A stretch of 12,165 bases of DNA from Candidatus Curtissbacteria bacterium RIFCSPHIGHO2_12_FULL_41_17 (GCA_001774945.1 MFBL01000020.1:1-12165), one strand, 5' to 3'; positions 5,638 through 11,009 are shown, counted from the first letter of the stretch. Numbers and translations are program-made. The notes: generated by a model not told the origin, from the sequence alone.

Positions 5638-6075
5638 TTATAGCGATTTAAACCCCAAAAGGTCACTTCCTAGAAGTGTAGTAACTTCACCAATTATTAA
5701 TGTTGCTGCAAGAATCCAAAACATTTCTGCGATGTGGTAAAGAGTTAGCTTTGCAACTATGTTATCTTTCCTCAAAAGGCTGATTCTATTAATTAGTGCC
5801 CAAAAGCTGAATTGTGAGGCAAAAATGATCCACGTAGTGCCTTCGCTTATAGCAGGGTAAAAGTTCTCCAAGGAATAGCTAATGAGGTACAAAAAAAGGT
5901 ATACAAAGAACCTTGCCAATAAATATGCGCAAACTAAAAGTGTAGCGTAGAGGAATATATATCTTTTGCTTCTTCCATAGAGAATTTTCTTTATTTCTAA
6001 AATAGTTTGATTGCTTAGAATAGCCCAAACTAATGGTGTGGTAATTGTCGTAAAAAGCAAAATGCCAATGTTCAT
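5638..6075 (-). CDS. Small membrane protein, unknown function
   Basis: A 145-residue protein with about four hydrophobic segments (near residues 2-20, 39-65, 78-97 and 115-135), joined by a basic loop (KKILYGRSKR). No family is recognised. It converges with the broken anchor-protein gene, 42 nt between the ends. The ATG at 6075-6073 is the natural start; TTGACT (6113-6108) with an 18-nt spacer to TAACTT on the minus strand, 8 nt before the ATG, is a weak promoter candidate in line with the short-leader pattern of this window. Confidence 0.6.
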   Translation of the reverse strand: MNIGILLFTTITTPLVWAILSNQTILEIKKILYGRSKRYIFLYATLLVCAYLLARFFVYLFLYLISYSLENFYPAISEGTTWIIFASQFSFWALINRISLLRKDNIVAKLTLYHIAEMFWILAATLIIGEVTTLLGSDLLGFKSL

Positions 6076-6114
6076 ACTCTAAAAAGTTAGTATACAATTT
6101 CGCATTCAGTCAAG

Positions 6115-6147
6115 AAAGTTATTTTGCTTTTGAACCCAAAAAATTCT
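6115..6147 (+). repeat. Boundary repeat R1
   Basis: A 33-nt copy with core TTTTGAACCCAAAAAATTCT, identical at 30 of 33 positions to R3 (7635-7667). It lies before the 6332 gene module. Confidence 0.65.
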
Positions 6148-6164
6148 AACATCGTCTACATGTC

Positions 6165-6276
6165 GGCACAAATTCTGATGACACAGTCATTGGAATTTGT
6201 GCTTGTGTTGAGAAGTCGGGTGAAACTCGACGGAGTTTATACTGAGGAACGAAGTGACGAAGTAACTCCCGGCACA
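6165..6276. repeat. Structured ~115-nt repeat, copy 2
   Basis: Hairpin 1: GGCACAAATTC (6165-6175) with GAATTTGTGC (6193-6202), inner ATGAC/GTCAT. Hairpin 2: GTCGGGT (6215-6221) with ACTCGAC (6225-6231). Shared block CGGAGTTTATACTGA at 6231-6245, and a tRNA-like tail CTCCCGGCACA at 6266-6276. Stems are kept relative to copy 1 although the bases differ. Just downstream is the promoter of the 6332 gene. Confidence 0.7.
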
Positions 6277-6291
6277 AATAGAAACCTATAG

Positions 6292-6320
6292 TTGACAATG
6301 TCTAGGTTCTGATTTATAAT
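6292..6320 (+). promoter_or_regulatory. Consensus sigma70 promoter of the 6332 gene
   Basis: TTGACA, 17 nt, TATAAT: a perfect consensus, preceded by CCTATAG. The ATG follows 11 nt after the -10 box, leaving a leader of only a few nucleotides. It shares the extended -35 region CCTATAGTTGAYAA with the promoters at 9061 and 10973. Confidence 0.85.
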
Positions 6321-6331
6321 TCTCAACTCGT

Positions 6332-7012
6332 ATGGATATTGAGAGACGTGGTGACACGTCAGTCATAAAGGCAGGTGAAGAAGAAGATCTGCGCCAAATT
6401 CTTCGTTCAGTTGCTGTAGCAAGCTTCGAAATGGCGAGACCTGTGGGTATGGGTTGGCTACATCACGAGAGAGGATCCACCATGACTCCTGAGGAAGCAG
6501 ATCAATTCATTAGAGATAGAAAAGGCAAATTAGAATTGGCTATGGACTATGTGCAAGGCAGACAAGTAAAAACGTTTATTTCCCAAAATGATCAGGGTGA
6601 ACTGGAATTTAGAACTTGGCTCTTTGAAAGAGATCGAGGTGATTCTTCAAAGCTTTTTACTAGAGCACAAGAAATTTTATCAGGGGAGGGAATAGCGAGT
6701 CTTCCAGTTGAAGCAGTTTCAACAAAAGATCAGTATATTGGTGATTCTCTAGATTTGTTATTGAGTCAATATGGTCAACAAAGACAGGAAGGAGAATCTG
6801 ATATTGCTTTTAGAACAAGAGTCTTCCCAGAAGTTTCTCAAAGCGACGCAATAAGAGCGCTAGAATTTTTGTTTGGTCAAAGTGCTGCTGAGTGGAACCA
6901 AGTGACAGAAACGATTGCGTTAAAATTTATAAGAACTTCACCAAAATTAAGAAGGGATCTTCAAGAATTTGCCCAAAAAGTATCTGAGTTTTTACAAGAC
7001 CAATTAAAGTAA
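6332..7012 (+). CDS. Soluble protein of unknown function
   Basis: A 226-residue, charged protein with no membrane segment or signal peptide. I do not recognise a family. It looks mostly helical: an N-terminal part with EEDLRQILRSVAVASFEMARP and a PEEADQFIRDRKGK helix, a short beta-like stretch (VKTFISQNDQGELEFRTWLFERD, written here in two parts of one continuous region: VKTFISQNDQG and ELEFRTWLFERD), and a C-terminal helical region with SDAIRALEFLFGQSA and a final LRRDLQEFAQKVSEFL helix. It has the strongest promoter in the window and almost no 5' leader, so it should be well expressed. It forms the first of four modules bounded by the R1-R5 repeats; the neighbours include two toxin-antitoxin pairs, so an accessory role is plausible but not shown. 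Confidence 0.75.
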   Translation: MDIERRGDTSVIKAGEEEDLRQILRSVAVASFEMARPVGMGWLHHERGSTMTPEEADQFIRDRKGKLELAMDYVQGRQVKTFISQNDQGELEFRTWLFERDRGDSSKLFTRAQEILSGEGIASLPVEAVSTKDQYIGDSLDLLLSQYGQQRQEGESDIAFRTRVFPEVSQSDAIRALEFLFGQSAAEWNQVTETIALKFIRTSPKLRRDLQEFAQKVSEFLQDQLK

Positions 7013-7013
7013 G

Positions 7014-7035
7014 TTCTGAACCAAAAAGTTCTCCT
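7014..7035 (+). repeat. Boundary repeat R2
   Basis: TTCTGAACCAAAAAGTTCTC follows directly after the stop of the 6332 gene. The core CCAAAAAGTTCTCCT is shared with R5. Its CTGAAC could also act as a poor -35 box for the next gene. Confidence 0.6.
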
Positions 7036-7039
7036 ATTG

Positions 7040-7045
7040 TATACT
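7040..7045 (+). promoter_or_regulatory. -10 box TATACT of the PQ-loop-like gene
   Basis: TATACT ends 6 nt before the GTG at 7052, the same distance as at three other genes here. The possible -35 is CTGAAC (7016-7021), 18 nt away, inside repeat R2. This supports GTG 7052 over TTG 7037 as the start. Confidence 0.4.
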
Positions 7046-7051
7046 TCAAGT

Positions 7052-7633
7052 GTGATTGAGATTAAGACAATCATCGCTTTTGTTGCTGTAGTGCTATCTA
7101 TTATTGGCTACGCCCCCTATATTCGCAACACACTGAAAGGAAAAACAATTCCTCATGTATATACTTGGGGTATATGGGGTATAAACGCTGCAATCGCATT
7201 CGCGCTGCAGGTAAGCGCAGGAGCGGGAGTTGGATCCTTGGTAACATTAACAGTTCTGATACTTAACTGTGTAGTTATTGTTCTAGGCCTGAGAATAGGT
7301 AAAAAAGATATAACAACATCCGATACGGTTTTTCTTATACTTTCCTTCGTTGCATTGGGCTTGTGGATAATTGCAAAGCAGCCAGTTTTATCTATTATCT
7401 TAGTTGCCGCAATAGGTGCACTAGGTTTTGCTCCTACAATTAGAAAATCATGGAATAAACCAGATTCTGAAACGCTGTTTTTATATGGACTCAACACGTT
7501 CAGGCATACACTAAGCTTATTTGCCCTTCAGCAGTACAACATCATCACATGGTTGTATCCAGCTACTTGGACAGCTTTGAACGGATTATTTAGCTTAATG
7601 CTGATAGTCAGGCGAAGGCAACTACAGAAGTGA
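7052..7633 (+). CDS. PQ-loop/SWEET-like membrane protein with internal duplication
   Basis: A 193-residue protein (198 if TTG 7037 is used) with six or seven membrane helices. Two halves carry a similar motif: IIGYAPYIRNTLKGKTIPHVY near the start and LGFAPTIRKSWNKPDSETLF about 110 residues later, each followed by a helix with a Gly-x-Asn pattern (WGINA, YGLNTF). This two-fold GYxPxIxxxxK arrangement is that of PQ-loop/MtN3-SWEET-type families, whose known members move sugars, amino acids or other small solutes. The substrate is unknown. It lies 39 nt behind the 6332 gene, separated by repeat R2, and ends 1 nt before R3. Confidence 0.65.
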   Translation: MIEIKTIIAFVAVVLSIIGYAPYIRNTLKGKTIPHVYTWGIWGINAAIAFALQVSAGAGVGSLVTLTVLILNCVVIVLGLRIGKKDITTSDTVFLILSFVALGLWIIAKQPVLSIILVAAIGALGFAPTIRKSWNKPDSETLFLYGLNTFRHTLSLFALQQYNIITWLYPATWTALNGLFSLMLIVRRRQLQK

Positions 7634-7634
7634 C

Positions 7635-7667
7635 AAAGTTATTCTGCTTTTGAATCCAAAAAGTTCT
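7635..7667 (+). repeat. Boundary repeat R3
   Basis: A 33-nt copy with core TTTTGAATCCAAAAAGTTCT, 30/33 identical to R1. It lies between the PQ-loop-like gene and hicA, which are convergent. Confidence 0.65.
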
Positions 7668-7673
7668 TCTAAT

Positions 7674-7901
7674 TTATTTTTCGATCAGTTTTCGAAGTTC
7701 TTCCGGAGAAATTTTAATTTGATTGAGTATTTTGCGCAGCAAACCTTTCCCTATATCCCCAGAATGGAAAGGTATGGAAGTAACTCGACCGTCTTGGTGT
7801 TTAAAAAACTTATGGCTACCCTTTTGTCTAGTTTCGGCAAAGTCTAACTTTTCAAGAATTTTTATAAGTTGTTTTGCTGTTACGACAGGCAATTTTGGCA
7901 T
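7674..7901 (-). CDS. hicA: HicA-family mRNA interferase toxin
   Basis: A 75-residue protein of typical HicA (YcfA) length and order: MPKLPVVTAKQLIKILEKLDF, then a Gly-Ser-His element (GSHKFF, catalytic His30), then VTSIPFHSGDIGKGLLRKIL and a final helix with SPEELRKL. HicA folds as a small double-stranded-RNA-binding-like domain and cleaves mRNA independently of the ribosome; its His is required. It is the second gene behind hicB and its ATG shares one base with the hicB TAA (TAATG), so the two are coupled. The antitoxin-first order is less common than hicA-hicB but is known. It looks intact. Confidence 0.88.
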   Translation of the reverse strand: MPKLPVVTAKQLIKILEKLDFAETRQKGSHKFFKHQDGRVTSIPFHSGDIGKGLLRKILNQIKISPEELRKLIEK

Positions 7902-8161
7902 TAGAAGGAGATTCTTGCGGGAACACTGGTTATTCCCAAGAATTTGTCAGGAGGAGATTCCTCCAAGTTTATTTTGGCGCGATAAACCGGATCCGCTTTT
8001 GCTTCTTCCAGGCAAAGTTCGATTACCTCTTTAATTCCTCTAACAGCTGCTTCATATGTTTTTCCTTGGGTATAACAACCTGGAATTGCTGGAACATCGG
8101 CAACAAATACCCCATCTTCATCCTGTTCAATTATGACTTTAAAGTTTTTGACTTTTGGCAT
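7901..8161 (-). CDS. hicB: HicB-family antitoxin
   Basis: An 86-residue protein with the partial RNase-H-like HicB fold: FKVIIEQDEDGVFVADVPAIPG followed by CYTQGKTYEAAVRGIKEVIE, which is the family signature (written here as two adjacent pieces). The C-terminal tail ends in LGITSVPARISF and is short, with no obvious separate DNA-binding domain. It should bind HicA and block its active site and may repress its own promoter. The reading frame is open further upstream to 8239, but ATG at 8161-8159 is chosen because a perfect TATAAT lies 6 nt before it. It overlaps hicA by one base. Confidence 0.85.
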   Translation of the reverse strand: MPKVKNFKVIIEQDEDGVFVADVPAIPGCYTQGKTYEAAVRGIKEVIELCLEEAKADPVYRAKINLEESPPDKFLGITSVPARISF

Positions 8162-8167
8162 GATGCT

Positions 8168-8197
8168 ATTATATATGTTCAGAGCAAGGTTCTTCAA
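8168..8197 (-). promoter_or_regulatory. hicBA promoter, near-leaderless
   Basis: On the minus strand TTGAAG (8197-8192), an 18-nt spacer and TATAAT (8173-8168); the hicB ATG follows after 6 nt. Confidence 0.6.
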
Positions 8198-8218
8198 CAA
8201 CTCAATAAGATTTTTTGA

Positions 8219-8239
8219 TTCTGAACCCAAAAAGTTCAT
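8219..8239 (+). repeat. Boundary repeat R4
   Basis: TTCTGAACCCAAAAAGTTCA lies between the divergent hicBA and yefM-relE modules, in the same orientation as R1-R3 and R5. Confidence 0.6.
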
Positions 8240-8291
8240 TTCTTTTCACTAAAGTTACAAGGGACAAATAACATAATCTACGATGCGGCAC

Positions 8292-8320
8292 TTGACATAT
8301 TTTACGTAATTACGTAAAAT
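8292..8320 (+). promoter_or_regulatory. yefM-relE promoter
   Basis: TTGACA (8292-8297), 17 nt, TAAAAT (8315-8320). The yefM ATG is 9 nt further on. A 24-bp palindrome covers the whole spacer and the -10 box. Confidence 0.8.
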
Positions 8321-8321
8321 A
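8298..8321. promoter_or_regulatory. Palindromic operator over the TA promoter
   Basis: A perfect 24-bp palindrome with half-site TATTTTACGTAA and its exact complement, centred between 8309 and 8310. It fills the spacer from the last base of the -35 box to the base after the -10 box. Phd/YefM antitoxins repress their own operons through palindromes at the promoter, so this is the likely binding site. Confidence 0.75.
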
Positions 8322-8329
8322 ACTGTACA

Positions 8330-8593
8330 ATGTCTAATACAATTTCTGCGACTGACGCGAGAGCAAAACTTTACGATCTTTTGGAAGAAGTTGATAAACT
8401 TTCCAAAAGAGTAATTATTACCAGACACGGTAAAACAAAAGCCGTGCTGGTAAATGCTGATGAGCTGGAAAGCTTGGAGGAAACATTGGAAGTGCTTCGT
8501 GACAAGCGTGCGATGGCATCAATTGCTAAAAGCATGAAAGAAATTAAGGCAGGCAAAATTATACCTTTTGAGAACGTCATTGCTGCGAAATAA
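8330..8593 (+). CDS. Phd/YefM-family antitoxin
   Basis: An 87-residue protein. The N-terminal half (ISATDARAKLYDLLEEVDKL, then RVIITRHGKTKAVLVNADEL) is the Phd/YefM DNA-binding and dimerisation domain; the C-terminal half is a charged helix (LEETLEVLRDKRAMASIAKS) expected to become ordered on binding the toxin. It neutralises the RelE-type toxin encoded 3 nt downstream and probably represses the operon at the palindrome in its promoter. The leader would be only a few bases. It looks complete and is the normal family length. Confidence 0.9.
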   Translation: MSNTISATDARAKLYDLLEEVDKLSKRVIITRHGKTKAVLVNADELESLEETLEVLRDKRAMASIAKSMKEIKAGKIIPFENVIAAK

Positions 8594-8596
8594 CCT

Positions 8597-8848
8597 GTGG
8601 CCAAAGTTTACTTTACTCCAAATACGCAGAAAATCTTATTTAAATTAAAAGATAAAAAACTAGAAAAAAGAATTGCGGGTGCTAAATCTAAATTAGAGAC
8701 AAATCCATACGAAGGCAAAAAACTTACCGGTAAGCTTGAAGGACAATATTCGCTGAGAATTTGGCCCTACAGAATTGTATATTTCATAAATCAACATAAA
8801 GACGTTATTATCACCGACATTCGGCACAGAAAAGATGTTTACAGATAG
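8597..8848 (+). CDS. RelE/ParE-superfamily toxin
   Basis: An 83-residue protein starting at GTG 8597, 3 nt after the antitoxin stop. MAKVYFTPNTQKILFKL, a short helical hairpin, then NPYEGKKLTGKLEGQYSLRI and WPYRIVYFINQHKDVIITDI followed by RHRKDVYR form the RelE/ParE fold with its usual YxLRxxxYRxVY core and the terminal HRKDVY motif. RelE-type members cut mRNA at the ribosome, while ParE-type members poison gyrase; the conserved Arg residues and the HRKDVY ending fit the RelE side better. All core elements are present, so it is likely functional. The pair is bounded by repeats R4 and R5. Confidence 0.88.
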   Translation: MAKVYFTPNTQKILFKLKDKKLEKRIAGAKSKLETNPYEGKKLTGKLEGQYSLRIWPYRIVYFINQHKDVIITDIRHRKDVYR

Positions 8849-8870
8849 CATGGACCCAAAAAGTTCTCCT
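8849..8870 (+). repeat. Boundary repeat R5
   Basis: TGGACCCAAAAAGTTCTCCT (8851-8870) follows directly after the toxin stop codon. Its second half equals that of R2. Confidence 0.6.
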
Positions 8871-8880
8871 TTCGATTAAA

Positions 8881-9039
8881 CTCAAGGCCATGACTTTCGA
8901 CTTCGTTTACACTGCTCGTTCCGATGACGAGTCATCGTCAGAGTGAAAGTGCAACCGAAGTGCTCAGGACAAAGTAACCCTTCGACAAGTTCAGGATCTA
9001 CGACATCGTCTACCCTTCAACTTCCTTCAGGGTCTTGAG
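8881..9039. repeat. MITE-like palindromic element
   Basis: Terminal inverted repeats CTCAAG (8881-8886) and CTTGAG (9034-9039) enclose several hairpins, including CGATGAC (8922-8928) with GTCATCG (8931-8937). An inner 22-nt block at 8949-8970 (contains CAACCGAAGTGCTCAGG) is identical at 11696-11717. No gene is present. ACATCGTCTAC (9003-9013) also occurs at 6149-6159, before copy 2 of the structured repeat, and a GGCGGCACAAA tail follows at 9043-9053. Confidence 0.55.
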
Positions 9040-9060
9040 GTGGCGGCACAAAACCTATAG

Positions 9061-9089
9061 TTGATAACGGTCAATAATTCTGGTATAAT
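9061..9089 (+). promoter_or_regulatory. Promoter upstream of leader ORF and terminator
   Basis: TTGATA (9061-9066), 17 nt, TATAAT (9084-9089), preceded by CCTATAG. The -10 sits in the near-palindrome GGTATAATACC. An ATG follows 4 nt after the -10 box. Confidence 0.75.
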
Positions 9090-9093
9090 ACCC

Positions 9094-9147
9094 ATGCTTT
9101 TGTTTTATGAAATAATTATGAAAAAAATCGCATATTTACTCCAGTAA
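9094..9147 (+). CDS. Candidate 17-residue leader peptide
   Basis: ATG 4 nt behind a strong -10 box opens a 17-codon ORF (MLLFYEIIMKKIAYLLQ, stop at 9145-9147), rich in Leu, Ile and Tyr. It precedes an intrinsic terminator and the fused transferase gene. Real translation is not shown; a second ATG lies at 9118. Confidence 0.3.
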   Translation: MLLFYEIIMKKIAYLLQ

Positions 9148-9210
9148 AAAAAGTCTTCTTTTTAACATGGCGTAAATCTTAAGTTATTACCTGCCAACAA
9201 TTGATAAATT

Positions 9211-9236
9211 GGGTATTTAAAAATACCCGCTTTTTT
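9211..9236 (+). terminator. Intrinsic terminator inside the leader of the 9266 gene
   Basis: GGGTATT (9211-9217), loop TAAA, AATACCC (9222-9228), then GC and six T. It ends 29 nt before the ATG at 9266. CCAACAATT (9194-9202) can pair instead with AATTGGG (9207-9213), which would take up the GGG of the terminator stem, so an attenuator is possible. Confidence 0.65.
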
Positions 9237-9265
9237 ATTATCTGAAAAATATAAAAGAAGAATTC

Positions 9266-10603
9266 ATGAAAGCGTTAATTATAGCAGCCGGAAATGGTAC
9301 CAGAATGCAGCCTGTAACACGTGGACGCCACAAATCCCTTATGCCGCTTTTGGGTTTAAGGATTATAGAGCGTGTTATTTTGGGTGCAAAAGAAGCAGGT
9401 ATTTACGAGTTTGTAATAGTCACGGGTTATAAAGGCAAAGAACTCCAGGAATTCCTCGGCAACGGTACAAAATACGGTGTTTCGATTTCCTTCGTTCGAA
9501 ATAACAACTGGGAAAAAGCAAATGGAATTTCAGCTCTTGTCGCGCGTAAACACTTCAGGGAAAATTTTGCACTTCTTATGAGTGATCATGTTTTTGACCC
9601 AAAAACTCTAATAAGAATTCAAAGGCTTAAGCTTAAAAGTGACGAATGCGCCCTGGCAATTGATAAAAATCTGGACTCCGTTTGCGATGTTGAAGACACG
9701 ACTAAGGTTATGGTTAAAAATGGTAGAGCTATTGCTTTAAATAAAAACCTTGAAAATTACAATGCTTATGATACAGGCATGTTTGTTTGTTCTCCTTATA
9801 TTTTTGAAGTTTTAAAGAAAAGCACAAGTCGCGGAAAAAATTCTTTAAGCGACGGCATGAGAATTTTAATTTCTGAGGATAAACTCAGGACACTTGACTC
9901 TAAAGACAGCCTTTGGGCAGATTGCGATACCTGGGAAGACATCAAATTTGCCCAAAAAAAACTTTTGAAAAATTTATCCAAACCTGCAGATGGTATTTTA
10001 TCCAAAAAATTTAATAGAAAAGTTTCTACTTTTATAACCCGTTTTTTAATTAAGACGCCAATTACTCCAAATATGATCTCTGTTTTTATTCCAGTTTTGG
10101 CAATCTTAACCTTTTTCCTGCTTTCAAAAGGGACTTATCCATGGTTAATTTTTGGCGGTTTGATGATTCAATTTCTATCTATTATCGATGGATGTGACGG
10201 TGAAATTGCAAGGCTCAAATTCATGAAATCTTTTTTTGGAACATGGCTTGATCCAATTTTAGACAGATACGTGGATATGATTTTGATTGCCGGAATGGCT
10301 TATGGCTATTGGAACGCAACAGGCAATAATTTTATTTTCTTTTTGGCAATTATGGTAATGTTTGCTGACGTCCTGCAGGATTACATGTCATCTAAATTTT
10401 TTATGACTACAGGAAAGAAGCTAATCGCATCTTTCGATTTCCCTTTTAAAAGGGACGTTAGGATGTTAATTTTGGCACTTGGTGCAATTACTGGCCAGAT
10501 CCTAGCTTCGTTTTTGATATTTGTTATTACCACTAATATAAAGGTGGTTGTAAAAGTTATTAATGCGAAGAGAATTAGCGACCAGTTAAAAATTGAAAAC
10601 TAA
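9266..10603 (+). CDS. Fused nucleotidyltransferase / CDP-alcohol phosphatidyltransferase (IPCT-DIPPS-like)
   Basis: The 445-residue protein joins two enzymes. Residues 1-235 form a sugar-1-phosphate-type nucleotidyltransferase: AAGNGTRM (7-14), HKSLMPLLG (22-30), the metal-binding Asp of MSDHVF (105-110) and ADCDTW (218-223). Residues 240-445 are a membrane CDP-alcohol phosphotransferase with the full signature D308-x2-D311-G-x2-A-R316-x8-G325-x3-D329-x3-D333 and about five hydrophobic segments. The order and the linker TPITPNM match bifunctional CTP:inositol-1-phosphate cytidylyltransferase / di-myo-inositol-phosphate-phosphate synthase known from hyperthermophiles such as Archaeoglobus. The activated alcohol here may be inositol or another phosphorylated polyol used for lipid headgroups. 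Start ATG 9266; only a weak AGAAG precedes it. TATAAA (9250-9255) could give a second, short-leader transcript behind the terminator. Confidence 0.82.
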   Translation: MKALIIAAGNGTRMQPVTRGRHKSLMPLLGLRIIERVILGAKEAGIYEFVIVTGYKGKELQEFLGNGTKYGVSISFVRNNNWEKANGISALVARKHFRENFALLMSDHVFDPKTLIRIQRLKLKSDECALAIDKNLDSVCDVEDTTKVMVKNGRAIALNKNLENYNAYDTGMFVCSPYIFEVLKKSTSRGKNSLSDGMRILISEDKLRTLDSKDSLWADCDTWEDIKFAQKKLLKNLSKPADGILSKKFNRKVSTFITRFLIKTPITPNMISVFIPVLAILTFFLLSKGTYPWLIFGGLMIQFLSIIDGCDGEIARLKFMKSFFGTWLDPILDRYVDMILIAGMAYGYWNATGNNFIFFLAIMVMFADVLQDYMSSKFFMTTGKKLIASFDFPFKRDVRMLILALGAITGQILASFLIFVITTNIKVVVKVINAKRISDQLKIEN

Positions 10604-10626
10604 CCAAAAACTTCTATCTAATTTAT

Positions 10627-10804
10627 ATTCGCTCGCAGAACACCGCGAACTATCAGTCCACGAATGAATGCGAAAGCGAATACATACTTGCGAGGACTAA
10701 GGTATCTGCTTGCTCATGTATACAGTGCCATGCGGCCCTCGTCGAGTAGAACTCGACTACGGGCCTAAAACTTGAAGGAGAATACCGATGACTCTTAGTC
10801 CTCG
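10627..10804. ncRNA. Candidate structured RNA or element of unknown type
   Basis: This gap between the transferase gene and tRNA-Gly is rich in pairings. Domain 1: ATTCGCT (10627-10633) with AGCGAAT (10675-10681). Domain 2: CGAGGACTAA (10691-10700) with TTAGTCCTCG (10795-10804), continued by GGTAT (10701-10705) with ATACC (10782-10786), and enclosing GGCCC/GGGCC plus GTCGAGT (10741-10747) / ACTCGAC (10751-10757). I could not assign it to a known RNA. A palindromic mobile repeat is the main alternative. Confidence 0.35.
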
Positions 10805-10838
10805 GAAGTTTATAAGAATATTAGCACTCAAGGGATAA
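10788..10838 (+). CDS. Candidate 16-residue ORF with a canonical Shine-Dalgarno
   Basis: AAGGAG (10775-10780) stands 7 nt before an ATG that opens MTLSPRKFIRILALKG. Good Shine-Dalgarno sequences are rare in this window. The ATG falls in the 8-nt bulge between two helices of the candidate structured region. It is basic and hydrophobic; it may be chance. Confidence 0.22.
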   Translation: MTLSPRKFIRILALKG

Positions 10839-10843
10839 ACAAA

Positions 10844-10872
10844 TTGCCTTAACTTATAACTTCTGCTAAAAT
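10844..10872 (+). promoter_or_regulatory. tRNA-Gly promoter
   Basis: TTGCCT (10844-10849), 17 nt, TAAAAT (10867-10872) preceded by TGC. The tRNA starts 14 nt downstream. Confidence 0.6.
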
Positions 10873-10886
10873 TCAAGATTGACTAC

Positions 10887-10958
10887 GCGGGAGTAGCTCA
10901 GTGGTAGAGCGTCTCGTTGCCAACGAGAAGGCCGCGGGTTCGATCCCCGTTTCCCGCT
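10887..10958 (+). tRNA. tRNA-Gly(GCC)
   Basis: A complete 72-nt tRNA. The acceptor GCGGGAG (10887-10893) pairs with TTCCCGC (10951-10957, one G-T pair) and the discriminator is T10958. Anticodon stem TCTCG/CGAGA encloses loop TTGCCAA (anticodon GCC); T-arm GCGGG-TTCGATC-CCCGT. CCA is not encoded. Confidence 0.93.
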
Positions 10959-10972
10959 CAGATATCCTATAG

Positions 10973-11001
10973 TTGATAATCCCTTTCAAATTTAGTATAA
11001 T
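10973..11001 (+). promoter_or_regulatory. Promoter of the CrtO-like gene, near-leaderless
   Basis: TTGATA (10973-10978), 17 nt, TATAAT (10996-11001); the ATG follows after 8 nt. The CCTATAG extension before the -35 box begins 7 nt after the tRNA-Gly 3' end. Confidence 0.8.
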
Positions 11002-11009
11002 TTCTCCTT

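Noticed and set aside
7650..8218. Plus-strand frames across the hicBA region
   Set aside because: They are shadows of the minus-strand hicA and hicB genes, which have clear family motifs.
6115..8870. Repeats R1-R5 as a CRISPR array or classical attC sites
   Set aside because: Spacing is 580-900 nt with genes between, so it is not CRISPR; the RYYYAAC/GTTRRRY core pair of integron attC sites is not found.
10627..10804. tmRNA, SRP RNA or RNase P RNA
   Set aside because: No tRNA-Ala-like ends with tag frame, no SRP GNRA/asymmetric loop signature, and no RNase P conserved cores could be recognised.
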